A program made the translations under genes and the position numbers. A DNA stretch of 64,000 nt. Origin: Flavobacteriaceae bacterium. Its GTDB lineage: Bacteria; Bacteroidota; Bacteroidia; Flavobacteriales; Flavobacteriaceae. Location: contig JAKIUU010000003.1 in NCBI GenBank assembly GCA_021647405.1, positions 1 to 64,000 on the forward strand, given 5' to 3'. This document shows, in pieces, positions 33,841-42,926 of this stretch. Numbering within the stretch: position 1 is the stretch's first letter; the number at the start of each line of letters is the position of its first letter. The notes below the pieces were generated by a model, which did no database searches, was not told where the DNA came from, and saw nothing but the letters and a program-made list of their open reading frames with translations.

Positions 33841-35610
33841 TTATTCTACCAATTTAATAGAAAGACCTTCATATTTTAAAAGATAAACCCCTTTGTTTAA
33901 AATTTTATTTGAAAAATAACTTTTATGTAAGTCGAATATAAATGCCGTTCTTCTTGAAATGCCAAAAATTTCTTTGTCTATCAGTTTTCTTTGCCGTGCC
34001 AATCTGGCCAAAGCATCGTACACCATATCAAAACCAATAAAAGCATTTTGTGAAGGTAAATTATTGTAATACTGCGCAAACGATTTTTCGAATTGTTGTA
34101 TTTCTACACTGTCATAATTTGTATAACGGGATGAGGGGTAAAAGAAATTTAAGCGTGCTAAATAATTGTTATTTAAATTGTTGAGAGACTTGTCTTTTCC
34201 AATAGAAAACATCGTAATGGCATAAGATTCTTTAGGTAAAACCCCTAAAGTATTGATAACGCCTTCTACCAAAACATTGTCTGTTGTGAGTGTGACAACC
34301 CAATTTTTACTTTTTGTGATGGTATCGATTTGTTTTTCTAAGCTGTCTTTTTGAATATAACCTTGATCGGGTCTTATAATAACTATGCTGTCTAAATTAA
34401 TAGAATCATTGCGTTTAAAACTGAGTAAAGCCGCATCTAAGCGCCTTTGAGCTCTGGGTAAGGTATCTGCAATAATGATTAATTTTTCGTTGGTATAATT
34501 CTCAGTAATGTAATTGACTGTTTTTTTAGTGAGTTCAGATTGTAAAGGTTCCACCTGAACAATTTTGGCTTTTCCGTAATTGGTGGCCGCCGTATTTGTA
34601 GAAAAAGGCGACAAAATAAAAGCCTCTGTATTGGCCATTTTCTGATTGACATAACTTATATTTTTAGTAAATAAAGGGCCTACTACCAAATCAAACTGGC
34701 TAAAATCGTGTGTATCAAATAAATTGGCAATGGTATCTATATTATTTTCTGTATCATAAATTTCGGCATGGATAGCAACGCCCTGTTTGCTAATAGAATC
34801 TAAAGCCTTTTCTGCCCCAAAATAGAGTTCAGTTACAATATTTCTAAGTTTGCTTGAGGTGCTCCTATTGTCAAAAGGCAAGCTGTCAATACTGGTTTTA
34901 AAAGGCAATAAAAACAATACATTTAATGTGGTGTTTGGATTAATATCAGCATTAAAAACAGTTAAAGACCTCGGGCTAATATTTGCTTTAATTTTAGGAA
35001 TTCTTAAATACATACCTACTCTTAAACCTTCGCTTAAAAGCGGATTTAAAGCCAACAATTCTTCTTTGGTAACATTGTACTCGCGAATTAAACTGTAAAA
35101 AGTATTCCCTTTAATTACCAAATGAATTAAAAATTCATCGGTTTCTTTTAGCGAGTCAACTACTTTTCCTTTGGGTACAAAAAGGGTATCGCCTTCTTGC
35201 AAGCCTTGTCTGATTTTAGGATTTAAACGTTCTAAATCTTGAATGCTAATGCCGTAACGTTTTGATATGCCAAACTTGGTGTCTTGGTGTTGTACGATGT
35301 ATTTATTTTTAATTTTACCCGCTCTATACTGTTTTATTAAAGCGATTAATTGCTCTTTGGCTGGCAATCTGATGACCACTCCTCTTTTAAAACCACGCCT
35401 TAAAATTGGATTTAAGCGCCGTACCTGATATCTATAAATAGCGTATAATTTACTGATACTTCTCAAATTATCATCTGCGGTAAGCGTATGATACAAATAA
35501 CCATCTGCAGCGATAGAATCGTTTAAAATATTTTTAAAATCTTGTTGTGCCCAAGCAAAATTAAATCCGCAAAGGAGTGTGAAAAATAACAAGGTTTTTT
35601 GATACTTCAT
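33841..35610 (-). CDS. Exported LysM-repeat protein with an ABC-type substrate-binding domain
   Basis: 589 residues from the ATG at 35610, which gives the signal peptide MKYQKTLLFFTLLCGFNFAWAQ (a further upstream frame overlaps guaA). Three LysM-like units follow: 'YLYHTLTADDNLRSISKLY', 'YIVQHQDTKFGISKRYGIS' and 'HLVIKGNTFYSLIREYNVT', each ending in a R-x-P or V-P-K turn. Residues about 225-585 form a periplasmic-binding-protein type I fold ('LNVLFLLPFKTSIDSLP', 'FDLVVGPLFTKNI', 'NAFIGFDMVYDALARL'). It probably binds peptidoglycan and a small ligand in the periplasm. It lies 11 nt after guaA on the same strand. Confidence 0.82.
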   Translation of the reverse strand: MKYQKTLLFFTLLCGFNFAWAQQDFKNILNDSIAADGYLYHTLTADDNLRSISKLYAIYRYQVRRLNPILRRGFKRGVVIRLPAKEQLIALIKQYRAGKIKNKYIVQHQDTKFGISKRYGISIQDLERLNPKIRQGLQEGDTLFVPKGKVVDSLKETDEFLIHLVIKGNTFYSLIREYNVTKEELLALNPLLSEGLRVGMYLRIPKIKANISPRSLTVFNADINPNTTLNVLFLLPFKTSIDSLPFDNRSTSSKLRNIVTELYFGAEKALDSISKQGVAIHAEIYDTENNIDTIANLFDTHDFSQFDLVVGPLFTKNISYVNQKMANTEAFILSPFSTNTAATNYGKAKIVQVEPLQSELTKKTVNYITENYTNEKLIIIADTLPRAQRRLDAALLSFKRNDSINLDSIVIIRPDQGYIQKDSLEKQIDTITKSKNWVVTLTTDNVLVEGVINTLGVLPKESYAITMFSIGKDKSLNNLNNNYLARLNFFYPSSRYTNYDSVEIQQFEKSFAQYYNNLPSQNAFIGFDMVYDALARLARQRKLIDKEIFGISRRTAFIFDLHKSYFSNKILNKGVYLLKYEGLSIKLVE

Positions 35611-35621
35611 ATAAACTAAAT

Positions 35622-37151
35622 TTATTCCCATTCTATGGTTGCTGGTGGTTTTGAACTGATATCGTACACCACTCTATTAACGCCTTTTACATTGTTTATT
35701 ATCTTGTTAGAAATATTTTGTAAGAATTTATACGGCAAATCTACCCAATCTGCCGTCATGGCATCTGTTGATGAGACAGCACGTAAAGCTACTACTTTTT
35801 CGTAAGTCCGTTCATCGCCCATGACACCAACCGAATTAATGGGCAATAAAATGGCACCGGCTTGCCATACCTTATCATACAATCCCCAAGATTTTAATCC
35901 ATCAATAAAAATGGCATCTACTTCTTGTAACATCGCAACCTTTTCGGCCGTGATATCGCCTAAAATTCTGATGGCCAATCCTGGTCCTGGAAAGGGATGG
36001 CGCCCTAATAATTCGGCATCAATACCCATCGATTTTCCCACACGACGTACTTCGTCTTTAAACAGCATCCGCAAAGGCTCTACAATTTTAAGTTTCATAA
36101 AATCGGGTAAACCGCCCACATTGTGATGCGATTTTATAGTGGCCGAGGGACCCTTTACCGAAACCGATTCGATAACATCTGGGTAAATAGTGCCTTGGGC
36201 CAACCAGCTCACATCGGTAATGCGTTTGGCTTCATCGTCAAAAACATCTATAAAAATTTTACCTATAATTTTTCGTTTTGTCTCAGGGTCAGCCACACCC
36301 TTAAGCGCTTTCAAGAAACGTGCCGAAGCGTCAACACCCTTTATATTTAAGCCCATGCCTTTGTATTGGGCGAGCACATTATCGAATTCATTTTTGCGCA
36401 ACAAACCATTATTTACAAAAATACAGTACAGATTTTTGCCAATGGCTTTGTGTAAAAGCACCCCTGCAACGGTAGAATCTACACCGCCAGATAAACCTAG
36501 AACCACTTTGTCGTTCTTTACTTCTTTCTTTAAGGATGCCATTGTTGTTTCTACAAAAGCATCCGATGTCCAATTTTGTGCCACACCTGCAATATTCACT
36601 AAGAAATTCTTTAACAGGATGATGCCATCGGTACTGTGATACACTTCTGGATGAAACTGAATGGCATAAGTCGTTTCGCCTTCAATACAAAAAGCAGCAT
36701 TTTCTACATCAGAAGTACTGGCTATATTGCTAAAATTAGCAGGTAATTTAGCGATGGTATCACCGTGACTCATCCATACTTGCGATTGCAAGGGCATATT
36801 TTTAAACAATGGCGAAGCTTCATCAATTTGTGTTAAATGCGCGCGTCCATATTCTCGTACTTCGGACGGAATAACTTCTCCGCCATATTGTAGTGCTAAA
36901 AATTGCGCACCATAACAAACGGCCAATACAGGAATCTTTCCTTTAATAGCAGACAAATCAGGTTGCGGTGCGTCTTTGTGATGCACAGAAAACGGACTGC
37001 CCGATAAGATAACCGCTTTAAACGGTTTTAAATCTTTTGGAATAGCGTTGTAAGGAAAAATCTCACAGAAAATATTGAGTTCTCTTACACGTCTTGCAAT
37101 AAGCTGTGTGTATTGAGACCCGAAGTCTAGAATAAGTACTTGATGTTGCAT
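35622..37151 (-). CDS. guaA: GMP synthase (glutamine-hydrolysing)
   Basis: 509 residues. The class I glutamine amidotransferase domain has 'AVCYGAQFLALQYGGEV' (catalytic Cys) and 'IQFHPEVYHS' (His, Glu). The ATP pyrophosphatase domain has the P-loop 'LGLSGGVDSTV', and the C-terminal dimerisation domain ends 'DISSKPPATIEWE'. It aminates XMP to GMP. The ATG at 37151 gives the usual MQHQVLILDFGSQ start; a TTG two codons upstream is less likely. A TATTTTTG box lies only 3 nt before this ATG. Confidence 0.96.
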   Translation of the reverse strand: MQHQVLILDFGSQYTQLIARRVRELNIFCEIFPYNAIPKDLKPFKAVILSGSPFSVHHKDAPQPDLSAIKGKIPVLAVCYGAQFLALQYGGEVIPSEVREYGRAHLTQIDEASPLFKNMPLQSQVWMSHGDTIAKLPANFSNIASTSDVENAAFCIEGETTYAIQFHPEVYHSTDGIILLKNFLVNIAGVAQNWTSDAFVETTMASLKKEVKNDKVVLGLSGGVDSTVAGVLLHKAIGKNLYCIFVNNGLLRKNEFDNVLAQYKGMGLNIKGVDASARFLKALKGVADPETKRKIIGKIFIDVFDDEAKRITDVSWLAQGTIYPDVIESVSVKGPSATIKSHHNVGGLPDFMKLKIVEPLRMLFKDEVRRVGKSMGIDAELLGRHPFPGPGLAIRILGDITAEKVAMLQEVDAIFIDGLKSWGLYDKVWQAGAILLPINSVGVMGDERTYEKVVALRAVSSTDAMTADWVDLPYKFLQNISNKIINNVKGVNRVVYDISSKPPATIEWE

Positions 37152-37154
37152 CCG

Positions 37155-37162
37155 CAAAAATA
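37155..37162 (-). promoter_or_regulatory. -7 promoter element very close to the guaA start
   Basis: The minus strand reads TATTTTTG, followed by three bases and the ATG. If it is used, the transcript would start at or inside the start codon. The 150-bp gap upstream also holds a diverged copy of the CGACT...CTCAG repeat (37212-37234). Confidence 0.4.
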
Positions 37163-37211
37163 GTATTTATTGATAAGTGTTTGTAAAGAAATTTTGAAAA
37201 TTTTTTAATGG

Positions 37212-37234
37212 GGCTTTGACTTCGCTCAGCCTGA
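37212..37234. repeat. Diverged intergenic repeat
   Basis: GGCTTTGACTTCGCTCAG followed by CCTGA resembles the repeats at 12864-12945. A further fragment at about 37262-37290 (CGACTTCTCAAGACAACTCAG) lies next to it. No ORF is seen. Confidence 0.45.
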
Positions 37235-37301
37235 CAAGTCAACTATTTAAACATAAAACCTGCGACTTCTCAAGACAACTCAGGATGGGGGGACCAACAA
37301 A

Positions 37302-38243
37302 TTAGATAGTTGCTTTTGGCAAAAACACTTCGGCCATCATACAACGCACACTGCCACCGCCACAGGCTTCAATGGTATCGGCATTGCTAGATAAAATTGT
37401 GGCGTATTTTTCAAGACTTTGTATTTGAGTTGGTGTTAAACACTGTCGTGCCGATTGACTCATTACAATATATTCCTTTTCGTTGTCGCCTAAAACCGAC
37501 ATCATATTGCCCGCAAAATTGCTTACCTGCTCTTCGGTTATGGCAATAATTTCTTTACCATCTTCTCTAAGATGTTTGACAAGATTCTTACGTTCTTTTT
37601 TATCGTCAATACAGTTTAGACAAACCACTGCAAAATTAGGGGCTACACACATCATAACATTGGTGTGATAAATGGCCTCTCTGGCTCCATTTACTGTCTG
37701 ATTGGCTTTAAATATAACAGGAAAGTATTCAAAATCTTCGCAAAATTCTATCACCAGACCTTCATCAGCTCGGGGCGATAAGGCACAATAAGCCTTGCGA
37801 TTAATACGGTCTAAAACCAAACTGCCTGTGCCTTCTAAAAACACATTTTCATCTTCGGCTTCTGTGTAATCTATAGTGTTTACTATTTCAAACCCTTCCT
37901 CTTCAAGTATGTCTAAAATATCATCGCGACGCTCTAAACGGCGGTTTTGGGCAAACATGGGATACAAACCCACAGTTGCATTTTGGTGAAAAGAAATCCA
38001 ATTGTTGGGGAAAATAGAATCGGGTGTATTGGGTTCTAAAGTGTCTTCAACCACAATAACCTTAACACCCACATTTTTTAGTTTTAAAACAAATGCATCA
38101 AACTCTGCCAAAGCTTTGGCCTGTACTGTTGCTGGCAAAACATTTTCGATGACTTTTTGATAGTAATTATTAACCGCTGTTTGCTCGTTCATTCTGAACG
38201 CCACAGGGCGAATCATTAAAATACTATTGGTAGCTTGGGGCAT
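37302..38243 (-). CDS. ctlX: Citrulline utilization hydrolase CtlX-like amidinotransferase
   Basis: 313 residues, of the guanidino-group-modifying superfamily. Features: 'PDSIFPNNWISFHQNATVGLYPMFAQNRRLERRDDI' region, 'ENVFLEGTGSLVLDR' (E-G-x-G substrate site), 'AREAIYHTNVMM' (catalytic His) and 'ACGGGSVRCMMAE' with the candidate catalytic Cys at 301. This pattern is that of CtlX. It may hydrolyse citrulline or a related guanidino compound. A TAATTTTG box lies 23 nt upstream of the ATG. Confidence 0.87.
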   Translation of the reverse strand: MPQATNSILMIRPVAFRMNEQTAVNNYYQKVIENVLPATVQAKALAEFDAFVLKLKNVGVKVIVVEDTLEPNTPDSIFPNNWISFHQNATVGLYPMFAQNRRLERRDDILDILEEEGFEIVNTIDYTEAEDENVFLEGTGSLVLDRINRKAYCALSPRADEGLVIEFCEDFEYFPVIFKANQTVNGAREAIYHTNVMMCVAPNFAVVCLNCIDDKKERKNLVKHLREDGKEIIAITEEQVSNFAGNMMSVLGDNEKEYIVMSQSARQCLTPTQIQSLEKYATILSSNADTIEACGGGSVRCMMAEVFLPKATI

Positions 38244-38266
38244 GTGCTCACTTATTTATAATAATG

Positions 38267-38274
38267 CAAAATTA
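38267..38274 (-). promoter_or_regulatory. -7 promoter element for ctlX
   Basis: The minus strand reads TAATTTTG, a TAnnTTTG match 23 nt before the ATG. In the same 265-bp divergent gap the plus strand has TATTTTTG at 38326-38333, about 175 nt before the 38509 gene, and TTAACA-AAA-TGTTAA, an inverted repeat at 38383-38397. Confidence 0.45.
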
Positions 38275-38508
38275 ACTTAAAATTTATATTTAGAAGTTTA
38301 TAAAATGTAAATAACAACCTTATGGTATTTTTGTGACAATCCATCGCATTTAACAGCCAAAGAGGAACACAACATCAACAACTTAACAAAATGTTAATTT
38401 TTATAAAAAAAAATTAAACTTATCTTAATTATGATACTTTTAACTTAATCAGGTTTAGAAATTGGCTTCATTTGACAAAATATTAACCAATTTTAAAGAT
38501 AAACTTTT

Positions 38509-39039
38509 ATGAAATTTTTACTATCAGGATTATTGATGATTACCTGCTTGACTGTTTTTGGTCAAGTTGAAAAGAAGACAACATTCGGATTTAAAGGCGG
38601 GCTAAATCAAAGTTACATTAATGGGTCTATGATAAATGGGGATAAATCTGGCTACACAGGACTTGAATTATATACTGGCTTTTTTGCAGATACGAGATTA
38701 AGTGAAAAATGGCATATTGAAAATGAAATATTATTCTCTTATACCGATTCATATCATTTTGTAGAAACCCCTCTTCATCTGAAATATGAGATATCTCCAA
38801 AAATTAATGTCTTTTTCGGTCCAAAACTTGATTTTTTAATTGGCAACACTTCTGATTATAACAATGAAATATCAAAGTTTTACAGTATTTCTGGAGAAAT
38901 TGGCACTCAATTTAAAATTAACAAAAGATTTTTTATTGAGTTGAGATACTCAAAAAGTTTTACAAAGCAATTTGACATCATTGATTTTAATAATGGGAAG
39001 AGAAACACATTGCGATTAGGCCTTGGAATTAATTTTTAA
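38509..39039 (+). CDS. Porin-family outer-membrane beta-barrel protein
   Basis: 176 residues with signal peptide MKFLLSGLLMITCLTVFGQ. The mature part begins 'TTFGFKGGLNQSYI' and has alternating strands, such as 'YTGLELYTGFFADTRLSEKWHIENEILFSY' and 'HLKYEISPKINVFFGPKLDFLIG', ending 'TLRLGLGINF', the closing strand with terminal Phe. This is the small eight-stranded outer-membrane beta-barrel type (OmpA-barrel-like). Function unknown. A long AT-rich 5' region lies upstream. Its 3' end overlaps the convergent gene by 4 nt. Confidence 0.83.
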   Translation: MKFLLSGLLMITCLTVFGQVEKKTTFGFKGGLNQSYINGSMINGDKSGYTGLELYTGFFADTRLSEKWHIENEILFSYTDSYHFVETPLHLKYEISPKINVFFGPKLDFLIGNTSDYNNEISKFYSISGEIGTQFKINKRFFIELRYSKSFTKQFDIIDFNNGKRNTLRLGLGINF

Positions 39040-39944
39040 GCTCTCAACAATGGCAAGGTAGAACAACGCAACAAACCTTCTTGCTTTGAAATTTCGGCAT
39101 AGGGAATTTCTTCTACGGTAAACCCTTGTGCACGTAACCACGTGTTGAGTCTGGTAAAATTTTGCTCTGACACCACTATATTTTCTGAAATTGAAAAAAT
39201 ATTAGAATTCATACTGTACATCTCATCTTTTGTAATTTCAAAAATATTGTCTTTTCCAAACAAGTCTATTAAAAAGTGGTAATCGGCTTCATTGAGAAAT
39301 CCATTTTTATGAATAATGGCTTTGCCTTTTCCGATAGGTTGAAAACAACAATCTAAATGGAGGGCATTATCTCTGGCATTGGTAGATTTTCTGAGTTCGA
39401 AAGCTTTTACTTTTTTATTTGGAAATTGCTTTTTTAAGAAAATTACTGCTGCTGCATTGGTACGTGCTGTTATTTGATCTGGATAATCGGGCGCCGTATA
39501 AGTCCCAATAAAAAGATAATCATTATGTGGCATCACATCGCCACCCTCAACGTGCACCTCTTTAGGAAGCGTGATAACATGTTTGGGGTTTATTTGTTTG
39601 ATGATATTTTCGATGGCTTGTAATTCGCCAATCCTATTGGGTAAAATATTTGATTTAAAGAATAAGTTGTCAATTACAAAACCTATATCTCTTGCAAAAA
39701 TTTGATTAATGCCTTCAATTATTTCAGGGCGGTATACGGTAACATGGTGTTTTTTGAGAACTGTGTTAAAAGCTTCCAATTCTTTTAGCATGTCTTTTTC
39801 TAACGGATAAGTACCTGCCAAAACATGCGCTTTAGACTTTGGATCGTAACATTCTTCGGGTTTTGGCGTAGGTCCATTTTTTTCGGCCACACCCAATATT
39901 AGTGATTTTAAGCTTAAAAATTCATTATCAATGTGTAAGCACAT
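39036..39944 (-). CDS. Dimethylarginine dimethylaminohydrolase-like / arginine deiminase family protein
   Basis: 302 residues from the ATG at 39944 (an upstream TTG would add eight). It shows the five-bladed propeller family pattern: 'FARDIGFVIDNLFF' (R-D), 'VHVEGGDVMPHNDYLFIGT' (E-G-G-D), 'NALHLDCCFQPIG' (catalytic His with Asp) and 'EGLLRCSTLPLLR' with the candidate catalytic Cys near the C-terminus. It probably hydrolyses a guanidino group. This is a second enzyme of the CtlX superfamily within 2 kb. Its 3' end overlaps the barrel gene. Confidence 0.82.
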   Translation of the reverse strand: MCLHIDNEFLSLKSLILGVAEKNGPTPKPEECYDPKSKAHVLAGTYPLEKDMLKELEAFNTVLKKHHVTVYRPEIIEGINQIFARDIGFVIDNLFFKSNILPNRIGELQAIENIIKQINPKHVITLPKEVHVEGGDVMPHNDYLFIGTYTAPDYPDQITARTNAAAVIFLKKQFPNKKVKAFELRKSTNARDNALHLDCCFQPIGKGKAIIHKNGFLNEADYHFLIDLFGKDNIFEITKDEMYSMNSNIFSISENIVVSEQNFTRLNTWLRAQGFTVEEIPYAEISKQEGLLRCSTLPLLRA

Positions 39945-39992
39945 ATAGGTTATTTTGGGGGGCACCAATTTTCTTTTGGCTGCCCAAATATC

Positions 39993-40031
39993 AAAAAAAA
40001 AGTCGAAAGAATAAATTTTTCGACTTTTTTT
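39993..40031 (-). terminator. Rho-independent terminator after gltA
   Basis: AAAAAAAGTCGAAA and TTTTCGACTTTTTTT form a long stem around a short AT loop. On the minus strand it is followed by a T-run (40001 down to 39993), which fits termination of gltA 12 nt past its stop. Confidence 0.8.
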
Positions 40032-40043
40032 AACACTTAAGTT

Positions 40044-41333
40044 TTAGGCTCTCTCATTTATATTTTTAAAATCTCTTTCGGTATGACCGATATATAATTG
40101 GCGCGGGCGGCCAATTGGCTCACCTCCCAAACGCATTTCTTTCCATTGTGCAATCCACCCTGGCAGTCTACCGATAGCAAACATTACTGTAAACATTTCT
40201 GAAGGGATACCCAAAGCTTTGTAAATAATACCCGAGTAAAAATCGACATTAGGATACAATTTGCGTTGTACAAAATAGTCATCTTTTAAGGCCACTTCTT
40301 CAAGATGCTTGGCAATTTCTAGTGCTGGGTCGCTTACGTGTAGCTCAGCTAGTAGTGCATCAGCCGCTTTTTTAATAATGCGGGCTCTTGGATCAAAGTT
40401 TTTATAGACACGATGTCCGAAACCCATTAAACGGAAAGAATCACTTTTATCTTTTGCTTTAAGGATGTATTTTTCTACATCGCCACCATCATTCTGAATT
40501 TCATCGAGCATTTCTATCACGGCTTGGTTTGCACCGCCGTGCAGTCTCCCCCAAAGAGCCGACACGCCAGCAGCTATAGAGGCAAATAACCCGGCTTCTG
40601 ATGAGCCTACAATTCTTACTGTAGATGTAGAACAGTTTTGTTCATGATCTACATGTAATATTAACAATTGGTCTAAAGCTTTTACAGCTGTAGGATTGAT
40701 TTTATATTGCGAGGTAGGTACTTTAAACAACATTTGCATGATGTTTGAAATATAATCTAAAGAATTATCGGCATAATTTAAAGGTGTTCCTTTATTCTTA
40801 CTATGGGCCCAAGCTGCTAAAACGGGGAATTTACCTAACAATTTAACCACAGCATCATACATGTTATTTTCTGAAGTTACGTCAACTGTAGCTGGATTAA
40901 AGGCTGTTAAGGCGCTGGTTAGAGATGACAACATACCCATTGGGTGTGCTACTTTAGGGAAGCCATCTATAATGTTTTTCATTTCTTCGTTTAACAATGA
41001 CTGTTCTTTAATGTCATTTTCAAACTTTTTAAATTGTTCAACTGTTGGCAACTCTCCAAAGATAACAAGGTAGGTTACTTCTAAAAAATTAGATTCTTTG
41101 GCCAAACTTTCAATACTGTATCCTCGGTAACGCAATATGCCTTTTTCGCCATCTAAAAAAGTTATGGCACTTTTACAAGAGCCTGTATTTTTAAAACCCG
41201 GATCAAAGGTTATAATACCATTTGTTGCACCGCGTAAGGTTTTTATATCAATTGCTATTTCGTTTTCGGTTCCCCTTAAAATAGGAAATTCATACCGTTT
41301 TCCATCCACTTCTAATATGGCCTTTTCACTCAT
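40044..41333 (-). CDS. gltA: Citrate synthase
   Basis: 429 residues, the type II (GltA) hexameric length. Motifs include 'ILRYRGYSIESLAKES', 'LILHVDHEQNCSTSTVRIVGSS' (catalytic His region), 'LWGRLHGGANQAVIEML' and 'LMGFGHRVYKNFDPRA' with the active-site His and Asp partners, ending 'RPRQLYIG'. It condenses oxaloacetate and acetyl-CoA in the TCA cycle. The 236-bp region upstream (41334-41569) has no ORF and only a partial promoter box. Confidence 0.96.
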   Translation of the reverse strand: MSEKAILEVDGKRYEFPILRGTENEIAIDIKTLRGATNGIITFDPGFKNTGSCKSAITFLDGEKGILRYRGYSIESLAKESNFLEVTYLVIFGELPTVEQFKKFENDIKEQSLLNEEMKNIIDGFPKVAHPMGMLSSLTSALTAFNPATVDVTSENNMYDAVVKLLGKFPVLAAWAHSKNKGTPLNYADNSLDYISNIMQMLFKVPTSQYKINPTAVKALDQLLILHVDHEQNCSTSTVRIVGSSEAGLFASIAAGVSALWGRLHGGANQAVIEMLDEIQNDGGDVEKYILKAKDKSDSFRLMGFGHRVYKNFDPRARIIKKAADALLAELHVSDPALEIAKHLEEVALKDDYFVQRKLYPNVDFYSGIIYKALGIPSEMFTVMFAIGRLPGWIAQWKEMRLGGEPIGRPRQLYIGHTERDFKNINERA

Positions 41334-41569
41334 TTTCTTTTTCTTTTTTAGTCTTACAAATTTTCACGAATTTACAAAATATTGACTTCTTTTAAAAATA
41401 ATTTAGGTTCTAACTATACCATATGTAATATAATTAACAAAACTTTTACTATTTTTATATGTGCCGATAAAATTAGAACTCTAAATAATAATCCAGCTGT
41501 TTTTTGAGGTGTGAAAATAAAAGACCTTAGAAATAAAAAAATCCTTCAAAAAAATTATCAAAATATCTT

Positions 41570-42856
41570 TTAAATTTTAAAAGCTTTCATTTGAGGATAA
41601 TAGGCCGTATTGCCTAACTCTTCTTCAATACGTAACAATTGATTGTATTTTGCTATGCGGTCTGTTCTAGAAGCAGAGCCTGTTTTAATTTGGCCCGTAT
41701 TTAAAGCAACGGCTAAATCGGCAATAGTTGTGTCTTCTGTCTCGCCAGAACGATGCGATATAACACAGGTAAAACCTGCATTATGAGCCATATTAATAGC
41801 GGCAATTGTCTCTGTTAAAGTCCCTATTTGATTTAATTTTATTAAAATAGAGTTAGCCGATTTTTCCTCAATACCACGTGCCAAACGGTCAACATTTGTT
41901 ACAAAAATATCATCTCCAACAATCTGTATTTTGCTGCCTAATACTTTATTTTGAAGTTTCCATCCAACCCAATCATCTTCAGCCATGCCATCTTCGATAG
42001 AAATAATAGGATATTTTTCTATCAATTCTTTAAGATAAGCTACTTGTTCTTCTGAACTTCGTACAGCGCCATTACTGCCTTCAAATTTTCTATAATCATA
42101 TTTGCCATCTACATAAAATTCTGAAGATGCTGGATCTAATGCAATCATAACTTCTTCTCCTGCCTTATAACCTGCATTATTAATAGCTTTAATTATAGTT
42201 TCAAGTGCATCTTCAATACCATCAAAGTTTGGTGCAAAACCACCTTCATCGCCTACCGCAGTACTTAAACCACGTTCTTTTAAAACCTTTTTAAGATTGT
42301 GAAATATTTCAGTTCCCATTTTAATGGCTTGGGTAAAGTTTTTGGCTAAAACTGGCATAATCATGAATTCTTGAAAAGCAATTGGCGCATCGGAGTGTGA
42401 TCCACCATTTACGATATTCATCATTGGCACTGGCAATGTATTTGCGCTAACCCCACCTATATATCTGTACAATGGTAAATTAAGCTCGTTTGCAGCTGCT
42501 TTGGCAACAGCAAGCGAAACACCTAAAATAGCATTGGCGCCTAATTTTGCTTTGTTTGGTGTACCGTCTAAATCAATTAAAGCTTTGTCTATTTCGTTTT
42601 GTTCAAAAATAGAATAACCAACCAATTCTGGTGAAATTATATCGTTTACATTTTTAACGGCATTTAAAACACCTTTTCCCATATAATCTTTTCCGCCATC
42701 TCTTAATTCAACAGCTTCGTGCTCTCCAGTTGAAGCACCAGAAGGCACAGTTGCACGTCCTAAAACGCCGTTTTCTGTAATAACATCTACCTCTACAGTA
42801 GGATTTCCTCTAGAATCGAATATTTGACGGGCATGAATGGCTACAATTGTACTCAT
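41570..42856 (-). CDS. eno: Enolase (phosphopyruvate hydratase)
   Basis: 428 residues. Family markers: 'RQIFDSRGNPTVEVDV' at the N-terminus, 'VPSGASTGEHEAVELRDG', 'GDEGGFAPNF', 'ISIEDGMAEDDW' (metal Asp/Glu), 'ILIKLNQIGTLTET' (catalytic Lys) and 'SHRSGETEDTTIADL'. It interconverts 2-phosphoglycerate and phosphoenolpyruvate in glycolysis. It lies 70 nt after carA on the same strand. Confidence 0.97.
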   Translation of the reverse strand: MSTIVAIHARQIFDSRGNPTVEVDVITENGVLGRATVPSGASTGEHEAVELRDGGKDYMGKGVLNAVKNVNDIISPELVGYSIFEQNEIDKALIDLDGTPNKAKLGANAILGVSLAVAKAAANELNLPLYRYIGGVSANTLPVPMMNIVNGGSHSDAPIAFQEFMIMPVLAKNFTQAIKMGTEIFHNLKKVLKERGLSTAVGDEGGFAPNFDGIEDALETIIKAINNAGYKAGEEVMIALDPASSEFYVDGKYDYRKFEGSNGAVRSSEEQVAYLKELIEKYPIISIEDGMAEDDWVGWKLQNKVLGSKIQIVGDDIFVTNVDRLARGIEEKSANSILIKLNQIGTLTETIAAINMAHNAGFTCVISHRSGETEDTTIADLAVALNTGQIKTGSASRTDRIAKYNQLLRIEEELGNTAYYPQMKAFKI

Positions 42857-42926
42857 TTTAAGTTATTTAAGGGTTTTTATTATTGATACTGCAAGTTACT
42901 ACTATTGTTAAAATAATTATCTGACT

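Noticed and set aside
38391..38420. Nine-codon ORF in the leader of the 38509 gene as an attenuator peptide
   Set aside because: No regulatory codon run and no paired terminator/antiterminator stems; likely chance in AT-rich sequence.
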